This document shows, piece after piece, positions 20,586 through 31,347 of a DNA stretch of 42,649 bases (position 1 is the first letter of the stretch; the number at the start of each line of letters is the position of its first letter). The position numbers and the translations under genes are program-made. The DNA is taken from assembly GCA_001599915.1 (NCBI GenBank), contig BCIG01000041.1, positions 1-42,649 of the forward strand, in the 5' to 3' direction. Below the pieces are notes generated by a model that worked only from the letters and a program-made list of their open reading frames with translations, searched no databases and was not told where the DNA came from. This stretch comes from Symbiotaphrina buchneri (lineage: Eukaryota > Ascomycota > Symbiotaphrinales > Symbiotaphrinaceae).

Positions 20586-21555
20586 GCTTGAGACTTGCTA
20601 CTGTGGCAGAGGAGGAGGACCTGTGAGGAGGGACCTGTGGGGGAAAGGCGACCACGAGGGATGGAGTAGACGGTAAGATCAGAACCACTCCGTAGGGACT
20701 GAAATGCGGGCGATATAAGTAAAGCGACAGGGGGTTGAAGATGATCGGTTGGAGATAAGGCGTCGACCGGGATGCATGGTTTCGTTGGTGTGCGGGTGCG
20801 AAGATAAGCCCAGCCAAGGAGACGACGGGGAAGAGTCCGACAGGATGTGGGAATCGGTCGCCAACCTTCGAGAGATTTGTAAGGGAGGCCTGACCGCGTT
20901 AGTTGGCAAGAGGTTAGCACGGTGAGGTTAAACGATAGGACTACGGCTGACTACGGCGGTGCGGGCTCGCTGTCGCCGCTGTGCACCCTTACTCAGACTC
21001 GTACCTCCAAGTAACTCCTGCGCCGTCGGGCCCCAGCGGCGGCCAAGCCAAGAGCCCAGAACGGTGCGCGCCCGCTCGGGCCAACCTTCCTTCCCCCCTT
21101 AACACCGCCGATTGAGCATTCGTGCGGATCATTCCGATGGGATTTGCCGTCTATAGGTACGCCCGGCCAGATATCAAAGGCCACGTTGAATAGCTGCACG
21201 ACTTCCGATCCTCGTCTCCACCTTGTCGGAAAAGAGCCCAGATCATCAGTGGGGTAAGTGAAGATAGGCTACGCGGATTGTGGGCCAGATTTGTAGATAC
21301 GGCGGTGGTGCATATCTAGAGAACCGAGGAGACTCATTGTGGTCAATGGTAGGTAGATAGACCACGTTCAGGGATTCATCTAGACTTGTCTACCACTCAT
21401 TGATGCTAATGTGAGTGTTTCCGAGGAATAGGGGATTTGAATCCACAAAGTGACTGTTATTCATTCTCAGAGACTGTATTTGTGTTTGCAGTAACAATTG
21501 TAATTTGTAAAATAGTAACGATATCAAGCCAGACTATCTACCTCACTATAGCTCC
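20586..21555. other. Intergenic region with the leftover promoter of the broken gene
   Basis: 970 bp. Reading on the minus strand, 20586-20650 is pyrimidine-rich like a 5' leader, and an atataag/TATA-like site lies near 20713. The rest up to 21555 shows no supported gene; it includes the 3' end region of the oxygenase gene. Confidence 0.4.
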
Positions 21556-22762
21556 TCAAGAAACAGCCGCAATCTCCGTAGCCCTCTCCCTGCTCTCAGG
21601 ATGCTTATACCTAGCCGCCAACAGCCTCTTATGGAAGTACTCTCCAGCATTGACCTCCTCATACTTCTCACCGGGCTTCCTGCAACTCGGCAGGACCGCC
21701 AAAGTCGCGCTCGAATTCGGGCTAAAGAAGAACGGCATGGAATACCTCTCCTTGCCCGTCTTATTGACCACACGGTGAACCGTACTCTTAAACTCTCCAT
21801 TCGTCAAGCGCTGCAAAAAGTCGCCAATATTGACGACAAACGTGCGCGGCTTGGGCGGGGCAGGGATCCACTTCCCATTAGCATTAAGCACCTCGAGGGC
21901 CTCGACGCGGTGCTGCTGCACGAGGGTGAAGAAGTCGTAGTCAGTGTGCGCGCCGAGGCCGATGTTCGTCTCCGTCGGCACGGGCTGCGGCGGGTAGTGC
22001 AGCACGCGCACCCCGGCCATGGGGAAGCTGGTCGCTTCGTCGAAGTAGTTCTCCGGCAGGTCGAGAGAGAGCGCGAAGATCTGCATCATCTTCTTGGAGA
22101 AGCCGAGGACGGACCGGTAGTACTCGTAGAGCTGCTTGCGGAAGGCGGGCTGGTTCTCTGGCCAGTTGTTCTTGCGGACGCCCTCGCCTTTGCTGGCGGG
22201 GTTGACGGGCTGTTCGGGATCCTCGCCGTCGTCGCCCATGGAGAAAGCCTCCTTGAGATCTGTCAAAGGCACATCGCCCGTTAGAACCCGTATTGTTTCG
22301 ACGAATACAAGATACATGGGTATAACATACCACCCTTACTCGTGGGGTCCATCTTCGTCTCAAACAGCGGCTCGTAGCCCCTAAGGCTCTTATTCTTATG
22401 GATATGGACCTTCATCTTCTCCTCGACAGGCAGGTCAAAGAAGCGCTGGATCTCCTCAAACGTCCCCTCGATCACCTCGTCCGGCACGTTGTGGTTCTGC
22501 GCGTAGAAGAACCCCACCTCCCGCGCCGCCTTGCCCACCTCGGCCGCAACCCGCTTGCGCTCGTTGATGTCGTCGCTGAAGATCCCCGACACGTCGATCA
22601 CGGGGATCGAGGTGAAGGTGTCGTGCGCGTCGGGCCCGTCGAGGACAGGACGGCATCCCCGCACGCCGCCGGCGTGGTAGTAGACGTACTGTGAGGGAGG
22701 TTAGTGATAGGAGAAGGAATGGTTGGATTGTTGAGATGGACCTCGGGCTCTTTGATGGTCAT
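21556..22762 (-). CDS. 2-oxoglutarate/Fe(II) oxygenase, isopenicillin N synthase-like
   Basis: Non-heme iron dioxygenase, 360 residues, cytosolic. Exons in coding order: 22762-22742 (21 nt, seven codons), 22688-22331 and 22259-21556; introns 22689-22741 and 22260-22330. The DIOX_N domain starts at SIPVIDVSGIF and includes GFFYAQNHNVPDEVI and RGYEPLFETKMDPTSKGDL. The catalytic double-stranded beta-helix has the iron ligands H231 and D233 (GLGAHTDYDFFTLV) and H288 (STVHRVVN). The 2-oxoglutarate-binding Arg is in RYSMPFFFSP. All catalytic residues are present and the length is normal. The first intron has a weak GTCCAT donor but a good branch site (cactaac) and acceptor, and the join YVYYHAGG is in frame. 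The substrate cannot be deduced; no biosynthetic backbone gene is nearby. Confidence 0.87.
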
Positions 22763-23549
22763 TTTGAGAGATTTCTTGAAAACAACAGTGAAGCAATATC
22801 GAACACTGCAGCGATGTCCGTGCAAACAAAGATGAGGTCAAGGGGACGAGACGTTATAATCCAAGCCTTATCACACCCACTACCAGCAGCTACCCGGTAG
22901 CCCGTCCGTCGTCGTCCCTTTTTCAACCCCGCAGGCCCCGATAGGGCACCTAGATAACGCAGCCACACCTCGCGATAAGCAGCAAAGGCAGCAAAGCAAG
23001 CCACTCCGACCGCCGCAGCATTTATTTCGGACCATCGCTGTCCCCCATTCTCTCCGCACTCTATCGTCCCGGCTTGGCCGTGAAACTCTCCTCCCATTTC
23101 GGGGTGCGGACATTTCCTCCAAAATTGTTGGTTGCGGCGGGCGGGGGGCCTAGATAAGAGTGTCGGCCTTTTCCGATGTAGTGCGCCTGCTCAACAAGTC
23201 TGTGGCTTGGCCGCAGGGGGATCGATTGAAGATCACTGCGTCACCAGTGATTTTCTGATGGCCCGATGGGGGTGTGGAGGGGGGCGTATCACTCCTATTG
23301 TGGGATTCGATGGTCGTCGTCCGGCAGAGTCGGCAGGCTGGTCGATATCTGATGTTCCACTTGCGAAGTTGCATTGAGTGAAGCTGCCGTTGCTACACTA
23401 TCGCAGTGGATATTAACAGCGATATCTCGCATCATCGTCGTAGACAAACCAAACTACCAGCCATAGCATATACTGAACATGATGGTACAGTATCCACTAG
23501 AGTTTCTGTAAACGGCCAGATGTAAGGAATCATAATCTCGCCGCCTTTA
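22763..23549. other. Intergenic: oxygenase promoter and 3' end of the next regulator
   Basis: 787 bp between two minus-strand genes. Open frames up to 112 codons overlap on both strands and show no motif. A poly-G/GGGGGCC-rich patch lies near 23140-23150. Nothing else recognised. Confidence 0.4.
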
Positions 23550-25293
23550 TCATCTCCAAAGCACACCCTCAACCATTCCCTCGAAAACATCCTTATAAGC
23601 CTTCCCTCCCGCCCAAACCTCGGCAAACCCAGCCAGCAGCCCAACCGCCTTGCCCAGCATCCTCTTACACTCCCTCGGCACTTGCGCCCCAGGCTTCTCT
23701 CGTAGCGCCTGCAAGACTATATCCAGCAAGACACAAGCCGCCGAAAACAGATCGCTCGCCGCCAGCCACACGCTTAGTATTTGTCCGCGTCGATGCGCAT
23801 CGTAAATGCTGGATATGCGCGAGAGAGCTGCCTGTTCGATCTGTGGCAGGAAGTGTCCAGCCCATAAAGAGTTCTTGGCGCATGTGTCGCAGTAGTGTCG
23901 GGAGAGAGGATAGAGAAGTAGGAAGTGACTGTCGTAGTCGCTGGTGGGTCGTAGATTTTCGGTTATAAAGGTGTAGAGCGATGGGGACAGTGGGCAGTCT
24001 TGGGTTGAGCAGCGGGATATCTTGGTGTGCAGCATTGAGAGGATGTGAAGGACAGTGAAGGAGTGCTCTTGCGGTGAGAGCGATGGAGCGATGGGATGGG
24101 CAGTAGTGATGAGGTGGTCGGGGAGTATCGAAGGCCGGGCGAGTGCTTGTGAGACTGCTCTGCATGGACGGGTTAATGGTGCCATAGCTCATAAGGGAGG
24201 GTATGTACTTACTTTTCCCATTCATAGATAATTCGAAATACTCGCCTTCTCACGGCGGGAGTGTAAGTCTTCACTGCTGTATCGGCATCACCGGGTGCTG
24301 CCTCCTCGGATGCAGAGTTCCAGCTGATTTCCCCTTCGCCCTCCCTGGCTCGATGCCATCCTAAGCGTATACACATTCGGCAGGCGTGGCCTAGCAGGCT
24401 CCATACCAGTCGGCGTCCGGGCTCCACCAATTCATACAGAACAAGTAATGCCATAACCACTACACCGTCATCGTCTTGCCGACTTAGGACATCCGGCAAT
24501 AGTTCATCAGCCCAGTGTCGCAATATCAAGGCAACCGTCATCAACTTCGGATTACTCCTGCCTTCTTGCGCAGCTGCGATTGCAGCGCAGAGGACGACGA
24601 AAAGGCGGCGTCGACTCGGTAGACGCTTGATATGTGTATCAAGAGTGAGGTGGGCAGGATCAAGAAGTGGATATCGGCGATGTATTAGCGGGAAATAGTG
24701 CGTATCCAGCAGTTCGCGGATCAGTGATTGGTCCAACAATGACTTGTCCAGCTTCTCTTCCTTGAGATTCACCGGGATCGTGTCGGCCGTCTGCAGTTCC
24801 AGCTGTTGCAGAGGCGGGACATCCGGATCAGCTGTGCTTTCACAGGTCATTGCTGTTGATAACCCCATGCTTGCTGCGCTTCCAGGACCGATAAAAGCAA
24901 GATGAGGCTCTTTCGTCACAAAGAATGACGCGCTACCTGGAGCTCTCTGAAAGTCCTCGAGGTACGTGCTCAATGAAAGTGAGGTCAAAGGAAGACTGGC
25001 CGACGCTGTTTGAAAGCCATTGATCTTCGCCGACGACATAACGGCAGGGTCTGTCTCCTCCACGTTGGAATTCTCTTGACTGGCCAGTTCCGCTTCGAGC
25101 CGGCGTACTCTCTCCTCAAGTGCGCTGACATATCTGCGTGCGAGGTCAGCATGTGATCTGCAATGACAAGCACCGAAAGGGCAAAGAAGAACCTTCGCGG
25201 GATATTCTGTTGTGAGCCATGATCGAAGAAGATACAGTCAAAGCCATCTTCCTCGCAGTTGGTGCAATTCGGTAACCGTTTGTCGCACTGCAT
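23550..25293 (-). CDS. Zn2Cys6-type regulator with an incomplete zinc cluster
   Basis: About 543 residues from ATG 25293. Exons in coding order: 25293-25193, 25133-24213 and 24159-23550; phases agree. The protein opens MQCDKRLPNCTNCEEDGFDC, the last four cysteines of a Zn2Cys6 cluster. The first CX2C half normally coded just upstream is missing. I found no in-frame CX2C coding on this strand between 25294 and the divergent gene. After it come a typical linker (RRYVSALEERVRRLEAEL) and a fungal_trans domain (HYFPLIHRRYPLLDPAHL, RRLVWSLLGHACRMCIRLG, RRRVFRIIYEWEKAVSQALARPS). The first exon is either lost or lies where I could not recognise it. If lost, the protein would bind DNA poorly or not at all. 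It is head-to-head with an intact Zn2Cys6 gene, sharing about 300 bp. Confidence 0.68.
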
Positions 25294-25590
25294 GTAAAGT
25301 CAGCATCCAATCAGGCCTCGATCAAGATGCTGGACACGGAAGACCGCTCCAAGCCGATAGCACTAGTCTGCTTTTAATCTAATGGCTTGTGACTATCCAC
25401 CTTTTAGGGCTAGCAAACTTCCGAGTGGACCGTCGCCCTAGCCGAACGTTCGTTCCATCATCAGCCAGCACATAACTTGCGACCCACATCATCACATCGA
25501 TCCATCATGACCAGAATGCGACTATTGAGCCGATAGGCGATTTGGTCAGGTACCATCATTTCTGTAGCGCTGCTGGTCACGCCTCCGGAG
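25294..25590. promoter_or_regulatory. Bidirectional promoter between two Zn2Cys6 genes
   Basis: 297 bp between opposing start codons. It must carry the promoters of both regulators if the minus-strand start is right. A short minus-strand frame here (RCDDVGRKLC) faintly resembles a zinc-cluster start, but its spacing is wrong. Confidence 0.4.
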
Positions 25591-27818
25591 ATGGAGGATA
25601 GGGATGGGGCCATCAAGGTGGAGGCCAATGATGGCGGCGCTTCCTCTTGGCCGAAGGGCGAATCGAACGAGCAAACGTCGACCAGCCCTACAGAATCAAT
25701 AGGAAAGAAGCATCGGCCGATAAGGGCTCGACCTGCGCATAGCAAAGCGTGCGCAAGATGTCGTCGTCGGAAGATCAAATGCGACTTTGCATTACCGTCT
25801 TGTTCAGCGTGCAAGACTGCAATGGTGCCTTGTATGGGCTACGACACGACTCTGAAACGCGAAGTCCCAAGGAGTATGGTCACCTATCTTGAAGACAAGG
25901 CAGCTGCACTGGAAATCAAAATCAAGGAAGCTCAGGCGCAGAGGGCGCACTTGTCACCACACGGTGGCAAGTCTAGTTCAAGAGCCTACCTTCCAATCGG
26001 CAGCGCACTTGCGGCAGGAATGACTGAGGTTGTCATTCCTCTGCCATCAGGAGAATATCCGCACGCTCTGACATTCTATCATGCGTTTCACCTGCGTCAA
26101 TGCAGCTTACCTCTTCCGTTTCCCCACCAGACGCATCATCCAAATTGGGATGAGCTGGATGTACCTGACGGACAGAGCTCTCCTCGACCAACCCATCTAC
26201 CAAGCGTTCCACGAACAGCCGCCGAACTCATGCTGAAGAACTACACCGAGACTCATCTGCCTCAGTACCCATGTGTGTATGAGCCTGACTTGTTGGAATC
26301 ATACTCTCGATGTTTCAATGCTCCCAACACTGCCTCATCCTACGACGTATTTATTGTCTGCATGGCCTTTGCAATTAGTGCCAACACCCTCATCTGGCGG
26401 AATGAAAAGAATGCGCTGTCCGCTTCGGCTGGGTTCTTCGCCAAGGCGAAAGAACAGTTGCAGTTTCAGGGGACTTACGATACGGATGTCAAGAGAATCC
26501 AAATAGCACTTCTGCTTGCTCACTACAGCTTCACCAACCCCACAGCGGCAGACATATGGTACTGTGTAGGTGATGCAGCAAGACTGTGCGTACAACTAGG
26601 GTTTCATAAAGAGGTGGGCCCAGGAGCTGGCCTGAATACCTTAGAGATTGACACAAGGCGGAGACTCTTCTGGACAGCTTTTGGAATGGAACGGTAAGCA
26701 CCTCCTGGGGACGTTACAGAGTCAAGCCTAATATCCTGTCTAGGGGGGTCTGCTCAAACATGCGCCTACCATTCCACCTCGACGAAGAGACAGTCACAAT
26801 CGAGTTCCCGTCGAGCCTTGCAGACAATTGCATCTTACCTACCGGCTTTGTGGAAGGCCCGCACAAGAAGGCTTCAGCTTTGCATTTCTGGCAGTACCGC
26901 ATCCTTGAGACGGAAGTATACCGTGTACTCTACCTTCAGGAACCTCCACCCCCTCTTCCGCCCCTATCTGCGACATTCCAGTACACACATCCTTCACAAA
27001 CTCTCCCGTCCACGGGGCCGCCTCCCACACTTGAAGCATGGAAGGAGTCCCTCATCTCCCGCATCAAAGCATGGCACACGCACGCTACACAGTTTGCGGG
27101 CGAACAGAAGTTGGAATTTCGGAACATACAGCTGCATTTTGTTCTTGGACGGGTATATCGGCCTACCCCAGCACACCGATATCCCTCACCTGCCAGCTGT
27201 GCCGCATATGTCAAGGCAGGGAAAAGCATAGTAGAAGACTACGCGGGGCTTTATCGGCACCGCCGACTTTTCTACCCCTGGTTTGCAGGACATATTCTGT
27301 TCGAGCTGGCTGTGGTCCTGCTGGATGTTGCATGGAACAACGGCGAGTGGCTACCAAGCCACGGCATTGACCTGTGGGAGCTCATCAAGACGATCCATGG
27401 CATCCCAAGTCTTCTTCGAGACGTTGTCAAATTTTGGCCCGCCGTCCAGTTCTGCGCCGACACCATCGAATCGCTCTCAGCGCCCGTGATCGCACGTCTA
27501 GAAGTACTAGCGCGCGGAGGCACACCTGAACCGAGGGATGATGGCATCTCCGCCACTCTTTTGCACTATCTCTTCCCCGAGTCAGACTTGGGACTGATGG
27601 AACAGAGGACGATGACACAGACGAGCGCGCCGAGGCAGGAGACGCCATTCGCGATGGTCCCGCCGCTGATGCAGAGGAGCGAGAATGTGTTTGCTGAGTT
27701 TGACTGGAATGAACCGCTGCATGAGAACTTGTTTGATATGGACGAGATGTATCTTTGGGGGTTGACGCCAGGGCAACGTGGGGATGTGTTCGAGGGCGGG
27801 TTGGCTCAGTATCTGTAG
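25591..27818 (+). CDS. Zn2Cys6 transcription factor with fungal_trans domain
   Basis: Nuclear regulator, 725 residues. Exons 25591-26693 and 26744-27818, with a 50-bp intron (GTAAGC, branch cctaat, ctag). The zinc cluster is complete: C54, C57, C64, C71, C74, C81 (ACARCRRRKIKC to CSACKTAMVPC). A coiled-coil linker follows (TYLEDKAAALEIKIKEAQ). The middle homology domain shows NYTETHLPQYPCVYEPDLLE, ADIWYCVGDAARLCVQLGFH and TRRRLFWTAFGMERGV, with MRLPFHLDEE in exon 2. The C-terminus is acidic and hydrophobic (EFDWNEPLHENLFDMDEMYL), a plausible activation region. No broken residues seen. The closest neighbours are the incomplete regulator upstream and the PARP-like gene downstream; targets unknown. 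Confidence 0.88.
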
Positions 27819-28223
27819 GACTAAACTTACAGCTTTACCGGCAGTCTTTTCTTGCAACCTTGTATGCAATCTGGAAGCGCAGAATAAATTACAACAAGGG
27901 CGTCCTATTCTCAATGGCATTATCAGTCGATGTATACAAAGGGCTTGCTCCTTTGTTTTCATCCATTGCAAAGGCTTGTCATTGTCTACCTTGTTCCGTC
28001 CGCACACGCTTTAGGACGCGCTGTGTAACCATCCACGCTTGCTCAGTCGATATGATATCTCGTACACATGAAAGACAGCATCTGGACACCCTGATTCAGA
28101 GATTTATAATGTCTCCGTACTTTGAGAATACCCTTAATGCAGCACTCGGAGCGGAAAACACTTGATCGATATATCGACAGGATTCGTTGCTTTTGACATC
28201 TATAGGTGCACATCTACCTCACA
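27819..28223. other. Intergenic: 3' end of the regulator and promoter of the PARP-like gene
   Basis: 405 bp between two plus-strand genes. Moderately AT-rich, no domain-bearing frame. A short palindromic element (tcgatatatcga) lies at about 28164-28175, just before the PARP-like gene. Confidence 0.4.
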
Positions 28224-29766
28224 ATGTCAGACATCGCAGTATACAGGGACGATCTGGATAGCTTGGTAGCGGTGCAGGACGGTTCAGTTACCAACCGATT
28301 CTGTGACATGAGAACCCAACTATATCAGACTTTGGAACATATTTTTTTCTCAGTGCTTCCACCTCAAGTACTTATATGGGAGGCCTACGACGCCGGCTTC
28401 GAGTATCAGTTCACACTCAAACAGATCAAGATAACAATCCTTTTCAAAGATACAGCAGACGGAAAACCCGAGCTGTATGTGGTTGACAGGAACCGAGCAC
28501 ACTCTTTGGGGAAATTTGGGCCCATCCAGAAGACGTTAAGGGAGAAGTCTCCGGCATGAGTTGCTCTGTCTACACTCTGCTGGCACTGCTTCTGCTAGAA
28601 AGGGATTCTCTCCTACGATGGAGCTGGCAACCGTGGCGCTTAGGATCGCCGAGGAAGCCGTAGCGCTTCTGCATCCCGGTCGCCTAGTCAATATGTCAAC
28701 GGTGGACTATGGATCTCTGTTAACTCACAACCCTGGGGTTGGTTCCTCTGGATCTATTAATGATGCCATCGCGTCCCAGATTCTCGATACGGCACTGCGC
28801 CTGCCGCTAGTATACCCGGACGACGACGACTACTGCCCCTTTGATATACTTTACTGCGAGAACATTATGCGACCGGACTTGGCCAACCGTTTCCTGGAAT
28901 GCCGGCAGCAAATGCGGCAATCATACTTTGACAAATTTGGCGTTACCCCTGACCCACTGCCGCCTTGGACGCCTTCCTGGCTTGTGGCGGAGCAAGCTCG
29001 TAAACTGGCGTTCATTGAAGGGTTGGTGACACCTCGGGTGACTTTCCACGGGACTGAGAGAACGAATGTGCCGTCCATCGTGCAGCACGGTCTGATCAAG
29101 GCGGGCGACGTGCATCCTCATACCGGGAGCTCGGTGGAGATGGTGAACGGAGACTACGTCGGCCGCGGCATATATTGCAGTCCTTTCCCGGATCTTTCTC
29201 TAGAATACAGTCGCTTTGGGCCTTCTGTCAAAAGTCCGCCTGGTGAGATACCGGGGCCAAAGATCCTCGTGTGCGTCACTCTAGGAGGCCGTTCTCATGT
29301 GGAACTGGATTACCCTGGAGATAATTGGACCGAAGAGGGACCATATGGTGGATCCGACTCGACCAGCGCTCAGGGCGGGTCAGAATTAGTTGTCTATAAT
29401 TCGGCACAAATCCTCCCTTGTTTCGTTTTGCACCTCGAAACAACAGGCCGAAATCCAGACTTGCTCTTCAAAAGCCAAGTATTTCGAAATCCGAGACCGA
29501 AAAGACGGACAAAAGAGGTTAAGAGACAGTCTAAAGAGACGATGCGTGCACAAGCGACGAAGCACTTCCCATATGGCTTTGGACCAATGTCCTCCAAGAA
29601 GCTCGTAATTGAGGCCATTGCAGAACCGGATGAGGATGAAGAAGGATTTGCGTATTACCGATGGCTGGGACTGAAGGGTCTAGACGGGAGGTATGATACT
29701 AGATGGAAGGAGGCTTATACGGATGCGCGAACAGCCGGACTGGACAAAGCACTCATGACTGCCTGA
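28224..29766 (+). CDS. PARP-fold ADP-ribosyltransferase-like protein
   Basis: Predicted NAD-dependent ADP-ribosyltransferase. Modelled as two exons, 28224-28546 and 28599-29766 (496 residues), with a 52-bp intron that has a weak GTCTCC donor and a tag acceptor. The join is in frame. The C-terminal catalytic region carries the PARP-clan H-Y-E arrangement: VTFHGTERTNVPSIVQHGL (about H258), GDYVGRGIYCSP (about Y300) and GGSELVVYNSAQILPCFVLH (about E370). The N-terminal 100 residues (VLIWEAYDAGFEYQF, KIKITILFKD-like) are not recognised. A Lys/Arg-rich segment (PRPKRRTKEVKRQSKE) follows the catalytic part. No signal peptide or membrane segment. Known fungal relatives include PARP domains fused to other modules. 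Whether it transfers one or many ADP-ribose units, and to what, cannot be told. The two parts could instead be separate genes. Confidence 0.72.
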
Positions 29767-30336
29767 GAGCTGATCTGACCGAATAAGTACGTGTTCTAGT
29801 TATATTGTATAGTTTTAAAGATCAAATTGACTTCTGAGTTTTCAACTACATTGAGAGTTCCACTTTAGGCAAGAGGTACTGTGACAGCCGGTATAGTGTT
29901 CGGACCATAGCCGAAATGTAAGGATCAATAGTGATACGTGTGAGAAGTTATTTATAATTTCGATGATCAGAAGTGAAGGAAAATCTGAAACCATCAGGAA
30001 CGAAGGTATGGTCTCCATTGGTTAGAGAAGAGGAGTAGCCTGCACCCAGCATATACAGAGCGGCAATCAGTTCGAGTAGATTACAAAATGATAGGAAAGC
30101 ACTGTAGGGGTAAGATCGTTCTATCATTAGAAACAGGAGTTATCCATTATTAACTCACACTTGCAAAGCCATCAACTAGTAAACTAAGTTAATCATGGCG
30201 GGTATCATCAATCCATCATCTTTCCAAAAAAACCATGTAGTCTGCACTGAAACCTCCCATCCCATACCCCAGAAGCGAGTATCGTAATCAAGACATATCG
30301 CATAAATCCACACTTTTCAAACCCCTCACCCCCAAA
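29767..30336. other. AT-rich convergent intergenic region
   Basis: 570 bp between the ends of the PARP-like gene (plus) and the bHLH gene (minus). AT-rich with no open frame of note, consistent with two facing 3' UTRs. Confidence 0.5.
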
Positions 30337-31347
30337 TCACGCACTGGCAAACATCGGCCGCGGCGCCGCCCTCCCTTGGGCCTGCGCCTCCAACCACTCC
30401 ACTCTCCTCCTGAGCCCCTCCTCTCTCGCCCGCGCCATCTCCTCACGGCGCTGCATGACCATAATAAACTCCGCCGCTCTGCTCAGCACACTCGTTTTCT
30501 TCGGCTTGACATTCCTCGCCCCCGCGCGTTGCTGGCTGTCCTCCTCCTCGTCCTCATCATCGCTCATATCCACGCCCGCATTGCCATCGGCGCCGCCGAA
30601 ACCCAGCTCGGTCAGCTCGGGCGCGAGCGTCGAGCGTTTGGGCAGCAGGTCGGACAGCGCAGCGAACTTGGCGTTCATCTTTTGCCGGTAGCGCCGCTCG
30701 ATGCGCGTGTGCGCTGCCTTGCGCCGCGCGGAGGCCGTGGTGGGCGCGTCGCCTTTGGTGCTGCCGCTGGTGGAAGAGGAGGCGGTGCTGCTGGCGGAGG
30801 ACTTGCGCTTGAGGGATGCTGTGGTTGTGGACTTTTGGACCCGCGAGGAGGTGGTGTAGGAGGCGGGGCTGGAGCCGCGGCTGGTAGGTGGGGTCTGCAG
30901 GGGTGTTGGCGGTGGAGCGGAGAAGGGCAGCGATGCGCCGTCGAGGAGGGAGAAGGTCGGTGAGGGAAGCTGGTCGCTGAGAGGAGAGGACAGTGGTGAG
31001 ACGAGCGGGCTCTCCAGCTTGATCTTGGTTGCGTCGAGGGTCGGCTGTGCGAGCGGTAGAAGCTGTGTGTGTTGCTGTTGCTGTTGCTGCTGCTGCGCGA
31101 CCATTGGCGTGGAGAAGTCCCAGGCGTTAAGGAGGTCGTCCCCTTTGGAAGTGAAGTCCGGGAACAACGTTGGGTCGGGTTGACCGAAGGCACTCTCAAA
31201 TGAGAAGCCATTGTCACATGGCTGGCTCAACTCCATGCCTCCGTAGAGGTCGTCGAAGAAGGTCGGCCATGTTGTTGGATCCTGTGTTGTGTACATTGTC
31301 GCTTGCGTCTGTGTCTTCTGTGTCTGTGTTTGCGTCTGCGTCTGCAT
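30337..31347 (-). CDS. SREBP-type bHLH transcription factor
   Basis: Intronless basic helix-loop-helix regulator, 336 residues if started at ATG 31347; ATG 31296 is an equally plausible start. The frame stays open to 31689, but that extension reads like leader sequence. The bHLH begins AHTRIERRYRQKMNAKFAAL, with the Tyr that replaces Arg in the basic region of SREBP-type factors. Helix 1 continues LSDLLPKRS. An unusually long acidic loop follows (DMSDDEDEEEDSQQ), then helix 2 (KTSVLSRAAEFIMVMQRREE) and a leucine-containing coiled coil. No transmembrane segments follow, so it is not a membrane-tethered SrbA-like protein. The N-terminus is Ser/Pro/Thr-rich with a run of eight Gln. Targets probably carry E-box/SRE-like sites, by family. 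Confidence 0.85.
   Translation of the reverse strand: MQTQTQTQTQKTQTQATMYTTQDPTTWPTFFDDLYGGMELSQPCDNGFSFESAFGQPDPTLFPDFTSKGDDLLNAWDFSTPMVAQQQQQQQQHTQLLPLAQPTLDATKIKLESPLVSPLSSPLSDQLPSPTFSLLDGASLPFSAPPPTPLQTPPTSRGSSPASYTTSSRVQKSTTTASLKRKSSASSTASSSTSGSTKGDAPTTASARRKAAHTRIERRYRQKMNAKFAALSDLLPKRSTLAPELTELGFGGADGNAGVDMSDDEDEEEDSQQRAGARNVKPKKTSVLSRAAEFIMVMQRREEMARAREEGLRRRVEWLEAQAQGRAAPRPMFASA
31072..31095 (-). repeat. Eight-codon CAG/CAA polyglutamine tract
   Basis: Trinucleotide run (plus-strand ttg/ctg) encoding eight consecutive Gln in the bHLH protein. A likely length-variable microsatellite. Confidence 0.85.
31297..31344 (-). repeat. Imperfect hexanucleotide repeat encoding a Gln-Thr run
   Basis: Near-repeats of the unit tgcgtc/tgtgtc on the plus strand. 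They encode QTQTQTQTQKTQTQAT between the two candidate start codons of the bHLH gene (31347 and 31296), so start choice decides whether the run is in the protein. Confidence 0.75.

Noticed and set aside
20236-20817. 193-codon minus-strand frame
   Set aside because: His/Arg/Ser-rich shadow overlapping two better-supported frames (the C45 fragment and the opposing start); no motif.
21601-22284. 227-codon plus-strand frame
   Set aside because: Exact antisense of the 2OG-Fe(II) oxygenase catalytic exon, rich in Leu/Val/Arg as expected of a shadow.
25461-25560. RCDDVGRKLC as the missing first half of the incomplete zinc cluster
   Set aside because: The Cys spacing is wrong (seven residues, not six, and no preceding Cys), and the splice needed to join it lacks good signals.
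13471-27818. Secondary-metabolite cluster (C45 acyltransferase, 2OG oxygenase, MFS, regulators)
   Set aside because: The enzyme set is suggestive, but there is no PKS, NRPS, terpene synthase or P450, and the acyltransferase is only half present.
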